A DNA stretch of 64,000 bases from Akkermansia muciniphila (GTDB taxonomy: Bacteria > Verrucomicrobiota > Verrucomicrobiia > Verrucomicrobiales > Akkermansiaceae): the NCBI RefSeq assembly GCF_018709685.1, contig NZ_JABDHQ010000005.1, positions 124,001 through 188,000 on the forward strand. The letters run 5' to 3'. Numbering within the stretch: the stretch's first letter is position 1; every line of letters begins with the position of its first letter. A model generated the notes under the pieces. It was not told the DNA's origin and ran no database searches. It worked only from the letters and a program-made list of their open reading frames with translations. The translations under genes and the position numbers were made by a program. Positions 44,357 through 53,460 of the stretch are shown piece by piece.

Positions 44357-45679
44357 ATGATTTGTATGAAGGAACCGGAAATTTTAACCATAGACGCCCA
44401 TTGCCATTTGTTCAACCACGAGGTTCTCTCCTGGAGGCTCCTGGCGGATTTCATCCTTTCCCGGATACGCCGCCGGGGAATGCAGGCCCGTCTGGAAACG
44501 GCGGGAGGCATCGGCGAACTGAAGAGGATCATCCGCTTTTTCAGGACGGGGTTGATGGATACGGAGGATATTTACGGCAAGCTGCTGGCGGAAGGCGCCT
44601 GCAATACCGTTGTGCCGTTGATGTTTGACCTGGATTACTGCATGAAGGGCGCCGGGTATTCCAACGGGTTCCGGCGGCGCAAGGTCTGCAAGAAGAATAT
44701 AAAAAGGGCGGCGCGGAAGGAATGGGCCGCGCTCCGGAAAGAACTTGATGAGCTGGCGGCGCATGCCGGGAGGGGGGAAAGAAGAGAACTGGGGGAGATG
44801 AAGCAGGCCCTCCGCCGCCTGTCCGGAAAGACGGAACGGCTTTCCCTGGGAAAACGGGATGCGTTCCGGATGCAGGAGGAGGCGTTGCTCAAACTGGCGG
44901 CGGCGCATCCCGGCAGGGTGCTTCCGTTTTACGCGGTGGACCCGCGCCGCCCCGGCAACTGCATGCACGGTCCGGACGGGACGATTGACATTTCCCTCTT
45001 GACGGACAGATTGCTTCCCAGGCTGGGAGGGAAGGGCGGTTTTTACGGCTTCAAGCTATACTGCCCCAATGGCTATTCCCCTACGGACCCCGTGCTGATG
45101 GCCCTGTACGAGTATTGCGAACGGCACGGGGTTCCGCTGACGGCCCATTGTTCCGGCGGCGGCTTTGCCAGTTTTTCCCCTTCCATCATGGTGCACGGGC
45201 ACGTTTACCGGAATGGAGAGGTTGTTCCGCATGACGGCGTTCTGGAATTCAGGCACTACCGCCTGACGGACAAGCTCCGGGTGAAGGAGAAGGCGGAACT
45301 TCTGAACCATCCGCGGCTGTGGAAGAAGGTGATGGAAGCTTTTCCGCGCCTCCGGCTGAACCTGGCCCACTTCGGCTGCCGGGACGAGGGCATGGAATGG
45401 ACGGAACTGATTTACGGCATGATGGAGCAGTTCCCTGGCCTTCATACGGATTTGTCCTGCATCACGGAGGCGCCCAGGCTCAGGGAGATGCGGGAGTATT
45501 TCCTCAAGGCCCCGGAACAGGTGCGCCGCAAATTCCTGTTCGGCAGTGATTTTTATCTGAACCTTCTTTTCCTGGACGGGATGAAGGTGTACATGGAGAA
45601 TTTCCGGAACACCTTCACGGAGCAGGAAAGGCATGAACTGATGACGGCCAATCCGTCTGAATTCCTGGGGCTGCCCTGA
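44357..45679 (+). CDS. Amidohydrolase-superfamily protein
   Basis: 440 residues. The metal-binding DAHCHLF block is near residue 13. A basic, Lys/Arg-rich helical insert lies at about 100-170. Then come the TIM-barrel blocks YGFKLYCPNGYSP, VPLTAHCSGGGF, LNLAHFGCRDEG and, at the end, FGSDFYLN with the conserved Asp. This is the amidohydrolase-2 pattern of decarboxylases and lactonases such as the ACMSD family. Substrate unknown. The insert is unusual for the family. Confidence 0.85.
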   Translation: MICMKEPEILTIDAHCHLFNHEVLSWRLLADFILSRIRRRGMQARLETAGGIGELKRIIRFFRTGLMDTEDIYGKLLAEGACNTVVPLMFDLDYCMKGAGYSNGFRRRKVCKKNIKRAARKEWAALRKELDELAAHAGRGERRELGEMKQALRRLSGKTERLSLGKRDAFRMQEEALLKLAAAHPGRVLPFYAVDPRRPGNCMHGPDGTIDISLLTDRLLPRLGGKGGFYGFKLYCPNGYSPTDPVLMALYEYCERHGVPLTAHCSGGGFASFSPSIMVHGHVYRNGEVVPHDGVLEFRHYRLTDKLRVKEKAELLNHPRLWKKVMEAFPRLRLNLAHFGCRDEGMEWTELIYGMMEQFPGLHTDLSCITEAPRLREMREYFLKAPEQVRRKFLFGSDFYLNLLFLDGMKVYMENFRNTFTEQERHELMTANPSEFLGLP

Positions 45680-45692
45680 CGGGGACACGGAA

Positions 45693-45720
45693 AACGCTCC
45701 GGACATTCATCCGGAGCGTT
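45693..45720. terminator. Bidirectional hairpin between amidohydrolase and gltX
   Basis: A perfect 11-bp stem (AACGCTCCGGA at 45693-45703 and its complement at 45710-45720) with a 6-base loop between the convergent genes. The T-tract is short on both sides, but the symmetrical location fits a shared terminator. Confidence 0.6.
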
Positions 45721-45750
45721 GGAAAGGAAAGCTGTTCCCGGAAGGGGGAA

Positions 45751-47052
45751 TCAGTTCAGGGAGAAGGAGCGGATTCTCTTCACGGATTCCTCCCGGCCCA
45801 GCAGGGAGAAGACGGAGGAGAGGTCCGGGCCGCCGCTCAGGCCGGTGAGGGCTACGCGCGCCGGGAACATCACGGCCCCCATCTTCACGCCGTTTTCCTT
45901 GGCAAAGGCTTTCAGCACGCCAATGAGTTCATGGCCGTCCCATTCCGGTTCCTGTTCCAGCCTGTCCGCCAGTTTGGAAAGCAGTTCCAGGGCTTCCGGC
46001 TGGACCTTGGCGACGGCTTCCGGGTCCATGCTGAGGTCAAAGAAGAAGCGGATTTTGTCCGGCACTTCCGCCAGCGTCTGCACCTTCGTCTGTACGGTGG
46101 CGATGGCGTCATCCAGAATGGGGGAGTCCGGCAGCCCGGCGTTCAGGCAGAAGGGCCGCGCCTGGGCCGTGAATTCTTCCGCAGGCAGGGCAATGATGTG
46201 CTGCTGGTTGACCCAGCGGCACTTGGTGATGTCAAATTTGGCGGCGGAGTGGTTGACCGCTTCCAGGGAGAAGCGTTCAATGAGCTCCTGCGGGGAGAAG
46301 ATTTCCGTGTCGTCCTTGGGGGACCAGCCCAGCAGGGCCAGGAAGTTCATGACGCCTTCCGGCAGGAAGCCTTCTTCCGGGTACGTGCCCAGGGCCGCGC
46401 CCACGTCCCGCTTGGACATCTTGGAGCCGTCCTGGTTCAGGATCAGCGGCATGTGGGCGAAGACCGGGGGAGTGACGCCGAAGGCCTCAAACAGCTGGAT
46501 GTGCTTGGGCGTGTTCATGATGTGGTCTTCCCCGCGGATGACGTGGGTCATCTTCATTTCAATGTCGTCCACCACGTTGACGAAGTGGAAAATGTAGGAG
46601 CCGTCCGCGCGGCGGATGGCCATGTCCGGCGTGTTGGAGGCGTCCCGGTAGTCAATGGTGATGTCTCCGCAGATCAGGTCATGGAAGGTGACGGGCTTGG
46701 AGCGGTCAAAGCGGAAGCGCCATGCGCCGCCGTCCTCGTACACGCGCCCGGCGTCCTGGAGCTTCTTGAAATAGGCGTCGTAAATATCATTGCGCTGGCT
46801 CTGGAAGTAGGGGCCGCAGTCGCCGCCCTTCATGGGGCCTTCATCCCAGTCCAGTCCCAGCCATTCCATGCCGGTGAAGATTGCGCGGGTGGCTTCCTCC
46901 GTGTTGCGGGCGTTGTCCGTATCCTCAATGCGGAGGATGAAGGTGCCGCCCATCTTGCGGGCAAACAGCCAGTTGAACAGGGCGGTGCGCGCGCCGCCGA
47001 TGTGGAGGTAGCCCGTGGGGGAAGGTGCGAATCTTGTTCTGACGTGACTCAT
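45751..47052 (-). CDS. gltX: Glutamyl-tRNA synthetase
   Basis: Charges tRNA-Glu, and perhaps tRNA-Gln where the amidotransferase pathway is used. 433 residues, shorter than the usual 470-500, mainly in the anticodon-binding part. The HIGH-like motif TGYLHIGGARTALFNW is near residue 12 and the KMSKS-like motif SKMSKRDVGA is near residue 225. The C-terminus ends normally with a KRIRSFSL helix. The start at 47052 is fixed by the family N-terminus and supported by a promoter. Confidence 0.95.
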   Translation of the reverse strand: MSHVRTRFAPSPTGYLHIGGARTALFNWLFARKMGGTFILRIEDTDNARNTEEATRAIFTGMEWLGLDWDEGPMKGGDCGPYFQSQRNDIYDAYFKKLQDAGRVYEDGGAWRFRFDRSKPVTFHDLICGDITIDYRDASNTPDMAIRRADGSYIFHFVNVVDDIEMKMTHVIRGEDHIMNTPKHIQLFEAFGVTPPVFAHMPLILNQDGSKMSKRDVGAALGTYPEEGFLPEGVMNFLALLGWSPKDDTEIFSPQELIERFSLEAVNHSAAKFDITKCRWVNQQHIIALPAEEFTAQARPFCLNAGLPDSPILDDAIATVQTKVQTLAEVPDKIRFFFDLSMDPEAVAKVQPEALELLSKLADRLEQEPEWDGHELIGVLKAFAKENGVKMGAVMFPARVALTGLSGGPDLSSVFSLLGREESVKRIRSFSLN

Positions 47053-47062
47053 GATGGGTAAG

Positions 47063-47090
47063 AGAGTAAGGGCCTGCCTGCCCGCGTCAA
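47063..47090 (-). promoter_or_regulatory. Promoter of gltX
   Basis: On the minus strand TTGACG (47090-47085), 16 bases, TACTCT (47068-47063). Predicted leader of about 4 bases. Confidence 0.45.
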
Positions 47091-47204
47091 GCAGATACAG
47101 GGGGTGCATGCCAAAAAAGGACGGCGCGGGGGACGGGCGTTTTTTACGGGTGTTGTCGGCCTTGCGGCTTGCCTGGAAAGGGTTTTTAGGGTTCATTTAA
47201 CGCC

Positions 47205-48353
47205 GTGTTCTTTTTAAAGCACATATTCCGCCTGCGGGAGAAGTGGCAGATTGAGCGGGAGGACGAGGAAAAGCCCTTTCTGGAGCATCTGGACGACCTG
47301 CGCACCATGCTGCTGAGGATGGCCCTGTGCCTGACCGTCAGCACGATTCTGTGCGCCGGGTTCGCGTCCAATCTGATGGACATCCTGCGGCGGCCCGTCA
47401 ACCAGGTGTGGGACATGTTTGAGGAATCCCACCTGCCCGCGGGAATAGGGCTGGACGCCTGGGGAAAGGCCAAGGAAACGGCCACGGCCATGATGAGCCT
47501 GGACGGCGCCCAGCGGAAGCTGCTTCTTCGGCAGATTGCCCCGTCCCTGGCGGATTTGACGGAGGCAGCCCTGGTGCTCCGGGGAGCGGAACCCCTGCCG
47601 GAGGACAGGAAGAAGATTTTCATCCGGGAGGGAAGCCCCAGCTCCACGGTGCGGGAACTGGCGGAATCCCTGTTTGCCAAGGAGGCCATTCTGACGGACG
47701 GGACGGGCCGGGGGGCCCTCAAGATGATGAGCGCGTTCCAGCCCGGGGAGGCGTTCATGCTGACCATCAAGCTTTCCCTGTATGCCGGGGTGGTGATCTC
47801 CTTCCCCCTGCTGCTGTACTTCCTGCTCCAGTTTATTATTCCGGGGCTGCTGGAGCATGAGCGCAAGCTGCTGTACAAGTGCATGGCGGTCGGCTTCGGC
47901 CTGTTCCTGGCCGGAACGCTGTTCTGCTACTTCATCGTGCTTCCCAGGGTGCTGACCTTCTTCTATACGTACTCCCTGGAATTCGGCATTTCCAATGAAT
48001 GGCGCATCGGCTATTACCTGTCCTTCGCCACGCAGATGATCCTGATGTTCGGCCTGGCGTTTGAACTGCCCGTGGTGGTGATGCCCTTCGTCAAGCTGGG
48101 CGTGCTGACCTACGACATGATGAAGGCCACGCGCCGCTACGCCATTGTGGCGATCGCCATTCTGGCCGCAGTCATCACCCCCACGCCGGACGTGGCCACC
48201 ATGATGCTGATGGCCGTCCCCATGTATGCGCTGTATGAAATATGCATCATCCTGGCCTGGATGCATGAGCGCAAGGAGGCCGCCCGCGCCCGGGAGGAAG
48301 TCGCCCGGTTTGAAGAAGACTTCAACAACGACAATTCTCCCTACAACCATTAA
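47205..48353 (+). CDS. tatC: Sec-independent protein translocase TatC with enlarged periplasmic loop
   Basis: 382 residues starting at GTG. The N-terminal signature EEKPFLEHLDDLRTMLLRM is near residue 20 and the later helices with LFCYFIVLPRVLTFF and YDMMKATRRYAIVAI are normal. Between the first and second membrane helices there are about 120 residues (about 60-180, with a helical, charged composition), where E. coli TatC has roughly 40. TatC recognises twin-arginine signal peptides. No tatA is adjacent. uppP follows by 26 bases. Confidence 0.9.
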   Translation: MFFLKHIFRLREKWQIEREDEEKPFLEHLDDLRTMLLRMALCLTVSTILCAGFASNLMDILRRPVNQVWDMFEESHLPAGIGLDAWGKAKETATAMMSLDGAQRKLLLRQIAPSLADLTEAALVLRGAEPLPEDRKKIFIREGSPSSTVRELAESLFAKEAILTDGTGRGALKMMSAFQPGEAFMLTIKLSLYAGVVISFPLLLYFLLQFIIPGLLEHERKLLYKCMAVGFGLFLAGTLFCYFIVLPRVLTFFYTYSLEFGISNEWRIGYYLSFATQMILMFGLAFELPVVVMPFVKLGVLTYDMMKATRRYAIVAIAILAAVITPTPDVATMMLMAVPMYALYEICIILAWMHERKEAARAREEVARFEEDFNNDNSPYNH

Positions 48354-48379
48354 AAACACATCCAACTGACGCTAGTAAC

Positions 48380-49216
48380 ATGAATCTCCTGGACATCATC
48401 ATCCTGGGCATTGTGGAAGGCCTGACCGAGTACCTGCCGGTCAGCTCCACAGGACACCTTCTCCTGACGGAATCCCTGCTGAACATGTCCCAGAGCAAGG
48501 AGGCCCTGGACGCCCTGGCCGTCTGCATCCAGGGCGGGGCCATCCTGGCGGTGCTGAGCCTGTATTTCCCCCGGGTGAAGTCCATGGCGCAGGGCTTGCG
48601 CGGCAATAATCCTGCCGGGCTGAAGCTGCTGGTGAACCTCATTCTGGCCTTTCTCCCCGCCGCCGTGGTGGGGCTGTGCTGCGCCTCCCTGATCAAGGAG
48701 TACCTGTTCAATACGTACACGGTGGCTTATTCCTGGATTGTGGGCGGCGGCGTGATTCTGGCGTACTGCGCCTGGCGCGCCAGGCAGGGGCGTTCCAATG
48801 AGGGGAACGCCGGGGCTTCCATTGAAAGCCTTACTCCGGCCAAGGCCCTGACGGTGGGCGCGCTCCAGTGCGTGGCCATGGTCCCCGGCACCAGCCGGAG
48901 CCTGATGACCATGCTGGGAGGCATGTTCGTGGGGCTGAGCGTGGAGGCCGCCGTGGAATTCAGCTTCCTGCTGGGCCTGATTACCCTGGGCGCGGCCACG
49001 GCGCATGATGCGTACAAGGATGGAGCGCTGATGCTGGAAGCCTTCGGATGGGAAGCCCTGGCCGTGGGAACGGTCGTGAGCTGGCTGTCCGCATGGCTGG
49101 CCGTAAAGTGGATGGTCTCCTACCTTCAAAAACACAGTTTCGCCGTGTTCGGCTGGTACCGCATCGCCATCGGCATCGTGACCCTGGTTCTTTTGGGAGC
49201 GGGGCTGATGCATTAA
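48380..49216 (+). CDS. uppP: Undecaprenyl-diphosphatase
   Basis: Recycles the lipid carrier undecaprenyl diphosphate for cell-wall synthesis and confers bacitracin resistance. 278 residues with about eight helices. The two signatures are GIVEGLTEYLPVSSTGHLLL (near residue 10) and MVPGTSRSLMTMLGG (near 170). It is probably cotranscribed with tatC. Confidence 0.95.
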   Translation: MNLLDIIILGIVEGLTEYLPVSSTGHLLLTESLLNMSQSKEALDALAVCIQGGAILAVLSLYFPRVKSMAQGLRGNNPAGLKLLVNLILAFLPAAVVGLCCASLIKEYLFNTYTVAYSWIVGGGVILAYCAWRARQGRSNEGNAGASIESLTPAKALTVGALQCVAMVPGTSRSLMTMLGGMFVGLSVEAAVEFSFLLGLITLGAATAHDAYKDGALMLEAFGWEALAVGTVVSWLSAWLAVKWMVSYLQKHSFAVFGWYRIAIGIVTLVLLGAGLMH

Positions 49217-49244
49217 AATTTTATTCCTCTTTGTTGAATGTCAA

Positions 49245-49285
49245 GAGCCGCCGTCCGGGTCCGGAAAGGCGGCCCTTTTATTTTT
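49245..49285 (+). terminator. Terminator after uppP
   Basis: GCCGCC (49247-49252) pairs with GGCGGC (49268-49273), with an inner GTCCGG/CCGGA element, then CCTTTTATTTTT. The hairpin is imperfect but the T-rich tail is good. Confidence 0.65.
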
Positions 49286-49363
49286 CCGGCCGCGGGAAAA
49301 GAGGTTTTGAAAATGTAACCTGATTGTAACACACGGGATTGGTTTTTCCGGCATCATGGAGGC

Positions 49364-51643
49364 ATGAACATCATGTGGTGCCTGATAGCCGTATGGGTGG
49401 GAATAGCCGTTCCGGCGCATTCCCGGGAGGCTGATGAAGGGCTGCCTGCCCGGAACATCATCCTGCCGCAGAGGCGCGTCATCCCTCCGGCGGACCGGAT
49501 GGCCCGGCAGGCGGTGGGCATGGAAAAGGTGAACGCCCGCGTTCTGGTGAACGGACGCAGCGCCGTGACCACCCTGGAGCTGAATGTGCGCAATGACGGT
49601 TCCTCCCCCGCGGAGGCGGAGCTGCTGCTGCCCGTGCCGGAAGGCGTGGTGGTGAAGGGATTTTATTACGGTGACGGAAAAACGGCCTGGCAGGCGTCCC
49701 TGATGCCTGCGGCGGAAGCCCGCCGCCTGTATGACCGCATTGTAGCGGGCAGAAAAGACCCGGCCCTGCTGGAATTTGCGGGCTACGGCGTCATCCGGAC
49801 CAGCGTGTTTCCGGTGCCTCCCCGGTCTTCCGTGAAACTGGGCATTGTTTACGAACAACTGCTGGTCCCCACGGACCACCGCCTGGATTACGTCCTGCCC
49901 AGAACGGAAGCCCTGTCCGGCGGCGTACCGTGGACGGTGAGGGTGGAGCTGGCCCCCGGAAAGGACGGTCCGGGCAATGTTTTCACCCCCTCCCATCAGA
50001 TGGAGCGCCGTGAGCTGGAGGATGGAACCGTGGTTCTGACCCTGGCGGAGGAGAGGATGAGCCCCGGACCCTTCCGCCTGTCATGGCTGGAAGCACGGGG
50101 GCAAAAAGGGCAGGGCCACGCCGCTCCGGATACCAGCATTTACGCTTCTCCTGACGCGGAAGGCGGCAAAAACGGCTACTTCCTGGCGATGGTGGGCAAG
50201 GACGGCCCTCCCGGCGCAAACTCCATCCTCCGGGAAGTCACGCTGGTGCTGGACAGGTCCGGCAGCATGCGCGGGGAAAAGCTGGCCAGCATGAAGGAGG
50301 CGGCCAAGCAGATCGTTTCCGGCCTGAATCCCGGAGAACGCTTTAACATCATCACTTATAACGAAGGGATCAACCTGTTTGAGGCGGCCCCGGTGGAAAA
50401 GAGCGGAGAGTCGGAAAAAGCGGCCCATGCGTGGCTGGACGCCGTGGTGGCGCGGGGTGGCACCAATGTTCATGAGGCCCTGGCCGCCGCGCTGGCCCAG
50501 CCCTCCCATGAGGGAATGCTGCCTGTGGTGCTTTTCCTGACGGACGGCCTTCCCACGATTGGCCGCACTTCTGAAAAAGACATTGTGGCCCTGGCGGGAG
50601 AGGGGAACAAGGCGGAAAGGCGCATTTTCACCATCGGGGTGGGGGAAGACGTGAATGCCCCCCTGCTGAGGCGCATGGCTGAAATTTCCGGAGGGCTGCC
50701 GTCCTACGTCCTTCCCGGGGAAAGTCTTGAGGTCAAGCTGGGGCAGGTATTCCGGCAGTTGTACGGCCCCGTTTTCCGGAAGGTCCGTTATACCGTCTGC
50801 TCTCCGGATGGCAGGGAACAGCCGGGAAGGGTGCAGGACGCCATTCCCTCCGGGACTCTGCCGGATATTTATTCCGGAACTCCCGCCGTGCTGGCCGGCA
50901 GGTACATAGGCACGGAACCTTTCCTGGTCAAGGGAACCTGCGTGGACCGGAATAACGCGGAACGGGCTTTTTCCATCACTGTGGATCCGCGGCGCATCGC
51001 CAGCATGAAGGATGATTTTGTGGCCCGGCTGTGGGCCGCCCGTAAAATAGGCAGTCTGGAAACGGCCCTGATGGATATGGGGGAAGATTCTTCCGGTACG
51101 GAAGAGATGAGGAATTATCCCAAAACGCTGGAATTGGCGGAGGAGATCATGCGGCTTTCCCGGGATTTCGGGATCATGAGTTCAGCCACCGCTTTTTTTG
51201 CGGATGACGGCAGTTCCGGTTCATGGCGCGTTCCGGGAACTTCCCCTCGGGGCGGACAGATGGGAAGAGTGATGCGGGAGTCGCGTGAAGGTCTGGGTGC
51301 GATTGCCCTGCAGGAGAATGCCGTAGCCAAGAAGAAGGAGCTGGCTGTTAACAAGTACAACATTCAGATGGACCGCCGGGGCCGCGCCGTTTCCTTCCAT
51401 CACACGGCGCAGATTGCGCAGAACGGATATTTTAACAGGAACGGCGTCTGGATGGAGAGCGCCGTGCTTTCCCTCCCGGACGCGGGCCGCGCCGTGAGGA
51501 CGGTCCAGGTGGGCACGCCGGAATATGCCGCCGTGGCTGACAAGCTGGTTAAGACCAACCGCCAGGGGCTCCTGGCCCTGGACGGCTCCGTGATGCTTCT
51601 CCTGGATGGAGAAACCGTGCTGATGCAGAACAGTTTTCCGTAA
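49364..51643 (+). CDS. VIT and von Willebrand factor A domain protein
   Basis: 759 residues with a signal peptide (residues 1-20). A VIT domain (about 45-170) contains AEAELLLPVPEGVVVKGF and ARRLYDRIVAGRKDPALLE. A VWA domain (about 290-460) has an intact MIDAS metal site, DRSGS, starting at Asp297. The C-terminal 270 residues match nothing I know. Such proteins bind other proteins via the metal site, outside the cytoplasm. Two starts are possible: the ATG at 49373 lies 10 bases after a GGAGG (49358-49362) and may be the true one. The next gene encodes another VWA protein. Confidence 0.88.
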   Translation: MNIMWCLIAVWVGIAVPAHSREADEGLPARNIILPQRRVIPPADRMARQAVGMEKVNARVLVNGRSAVTTLELNVRNDGSSPAEAELLLPVPEGVVVKGFYYGDGKTAWQASLMPAAEARRLYDRIVAGRKDPALLEFAGYGVIRTSVFPVPPRSSVKLGIVYEQLLVPTDHRLDYVLPRTEALSGGVPWTVRVELAPGKDGPGNVFTPSHQMERRELEDGTVVLTLAEERMSPGPFRLSWLEARGQKGQGHAAPDTSIYASPDAEGGKNGYFLAMVGKDGPPGANSILREVTLVLDRSGSMRGEKLASMKEAAKQIVSGLNPGERFNIITYNEGINLFEAAPVEKSGESEKAAHAWLDAVVARGGTNVHEALAAALAQPSHEGMLPVVLFLTDGLPTIGRTSEKDIVALAGEGNKAERRIFTIGVGEDVNAPLLRRMAEISGGLPSYVLPGESLEVKLGQVFRQLYGPVFRKVRYTVCSPDGREQPGRVQDAIPSGTLPDIYSGTPAVLAGRYIGTEPFLVKGTCVDRNNAERAFSITVDPRRIASMKDDFVARLWAARKIGSLETALMDMGEDSSGTEEMRNYPKTLELAEEIMRLSRDFGIMSSATAFFADDGSSGSWRVPGTSPRGGQMGRVMRESREGLGAIALQENAVAKKKELAVNKYNIQMDRRGRAVSFHHTAQIAQNGYFNRNGVWMESAVLSLPDAGRAVRTVQVGTPEYAAVADKLVKTNRQGLLALDGSVMLLLDGETVLMQNSFP

Positions 51644-51670
51644 ACAAACAATAAATACTAATCAACAATC

Positions 51671-53338
51671 ATGAACCATATTATTGCATGTACATTGGGG
51701 CTGCTGGGCGCCGGAGCATTCTGCGCGCATGGCGAATCCCCGGCCATTCCCGCGGCCGGGCAGCCCGTTCCGCAGGAAAAGGGTAAATCCTCCCTTACTC
51801 CGGGACAGCAGGGGAACGCGCAGGAGGTGAAAAAATCCGTGTCCTCCGCTACCGTAAGTTCCGCTGCGGGGCATGCCTCCTGCGTGGACATAAGCGCGGC
51901 TGAACCGGAAAAGGCAGGGGAGATTAAGGGCGCCTCCTATTCCGTTACGGCCAGGAACGGGGCCGTCCCAGGAGAAATGGAGATCAGCGTAACCCCGAAG
52001 ATGGAAGCTGCCTATTCCGTAAGGACCACGGGGAAAGGCAGCTCCGGCATCATCATAAGTACGGTGAAAGCGGAGAAGGCTGACGGTGTGAAGGAGGCCG
52101 CGTATTCCATCACCACCGCAAAAGGCGCCGTTCCGGGCGGCATGGAGGTCAGCGTGGTTCCGGTGAAGGAAGAAGCTTCTTCCGGAACGGCCGCCGCGCC
52201 GGAGCAGGCGGCTGTAAAAAAGGAAGACCGCGCCGTGGTCCAGATTGCCCTTTTGCTGGATACCTCCGGCAGCATGACCGGACTCATCAACCAGGCGCGC
52301 ACGTACCTGTGGAAGATTGTCAATGACATGACGCTGGCGCGCCAGAACGGTAAATTGCCCGATATCCAAATTGCCCTTTATGAATATGGAAACGACGGGC
52401 TGTCTTCCAAAGACGCCTGGGTCCGCCAGGTGCTTCCGCTCACGGATGACCTGGACAAGGTCTCCGAGGAATTGTTCAAGCTGAAAACCAACGGCGGCAC
52501 GGAATGCTGCGGCGCCGTCATTGACCGGGCCGTAAAGGAGCTGAAATGGAATACGGAGGACCCCAATGCGCTGAAACTGGTGTTTATTGCCGGCAATGAA
52601 CCCTTCAACCAGGGCAATGTGCCGTATGCGGAATCTATCGCGCGGGGCCTGGCGAAGGGCATCACCGTCAATACCATTCATTGCGGGAATGCGGGGGACC
52701 GGGATACGGCCCTGTGGAAGGACGGCGCCAAGAAGGGGGACGGCAGCTTCCTCAACATTGACCACAATGCCACTCCCCCGGACCCGGAAACGCCCTATGA
52801 CGGGGAGCTTGCCAAGCTGAGCTCCTCCCTGAACGGGACGTATCTGGCCTACGGTTCCCAGGAAGTTCAGGCTGAACGGCTGAGCAAGCAGGAGGGCCAG
52901 GACAGGCTGGCGCGGGAGCTGTCATCCACGGCTTACGCGGGCCGCGTCAAGGCGAAGGCCAACAAGGCGGCGTACCGCAATACCTCCTGGGACCTGGTGG
53001 ACCTTTACGAACGGGACGGAGCCAAGGCTCTGGGCAAGTTGAATGGCGCCGGACAGCTTCCCGAGGAACTGGAAGGCAAGACCCCGGAAGAATTGGAGGC
53101 CGTGGTGAAGAAGAAGGCGGAAGAACGCGGAGCCCTGCAGAAAAAGGTGATGGAGCTGGATGCCCTGCGCAGCGAATGGCTGGCCAAGTGGAAGGCGCAG
53201 CAGAGCGTTTCCGGGAATGCCGGGCCGGATAGCCTGGATGACGCCATTATCCAGGCCGTACGGAAGCAGGCTTCCAAAAAGCAGTTTTCCTTTGTGGAAG
53301 AGAACGGAGCGGAAGGAAAAAATTCCCCTATGAAATAA
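51671..53338 (+). CDS. Secreted von Willebrand factor A protein with internal repeats
   Basis: 555 residues with a signal peptide (cleavage near AHG, residue 19). Residues about 70-180 are low-complexity repeats of a pattern with a Tyr-Ser strand, a GAVPG or KGSSG turn and a ME-SV-P strand. The VWA domain begins near residue 185 with the MIDAS DTSGS (Asp197), contains TNGGTECCGA and ends near 370. A helical, Lys/Glu-rich C-terminus follows. It lies 27 bases after the first VWA gene and is probably its partner; the pair may assemble on the cell surface. Confidence 0.85.
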   Translation: MNHIIACTLGLLGAGAFCAHGESPAIPAAGQPVPQEKGKSSLTPGQQGNAQEVKKSVSSATVSSAAGHASCVDISAAEPEKAGEIKGASYSVTARNGAVPGEMEISVTPKMEAAYSVRTTGKGSSGIIISTVKAEKADGVKEAAYSITTAKGAVPGGMEVSVVPVKEEASSGTAAAPEQAAVKKEDRAVVQIALLLDTSGSMTGLINQARTYLWKIVNDMTLARQNGKLPDIQIALYEYGNDGLSSKDAWVRQVLPLTDDLDKVSEELFKLKTNGGTECCGAVIDRAVKELKWNTEDPNALKLVFIAGNEPFNQGNVPYAESIARGLAKGITVNTIHCGNAGDRDTALWKDGAKKGDGSFLNIDHNATPPDPETPYDGELAKLSSSLNGTYLAYGSQEVQAERLSKQEGQDRLARELSSTAYAGRVKAKANKAAYRNTSWDLVDLYERDGAKALGKLNGAGQLPEELEGKTPEELEAVVKKKAEERGALQKKVMELDALRSEWLAKWKAQQSVSGNAGPDSLDDAIIQAVRKQASKKQFSFVEENGAEGKNSPMK

Positions 53339-53358
53339 CAGAGTGAAGAAATGAGTGC

Positions 53359-53407
53359 CCTGCGGGGCTGCCCGGGAGTACGGGCGGTCCCGCAGGATTG
53401 TTCTTTC
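53359..53407 (+). terminator. Large hairpin between the VWA gene and the two-component system
   Basis: CCTGCGGG (53359-53366) pairs with CCCGCAGG (53389-53396), with an inner TGCCCG/CGGGCG stem, then ATTGTTCTTTCT. It probably ends the VWA operon and separates it from the regulator promoter. An attenuator role is possible but less likely. Confidence 0.6.
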
Positions 53408-53420
53408 TGAAAAAACCGGT

Positions 53421-53449
53421 TTTACCGGAACGTTTATATTTGATAGATT
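53421..53449 (+). promoter_or_regulatory. Promoter of the two-component system
   Basis: TTTACC (53421-53426), 17 bases, TAGATT (53444-53449). Predicted initiation near 53456, 5 bases before the ATG at 53461. The -35 box equals that of rnpB. Confidence 0.5.
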
Positions 53450-53460
53450 ACCCTGCGTAC

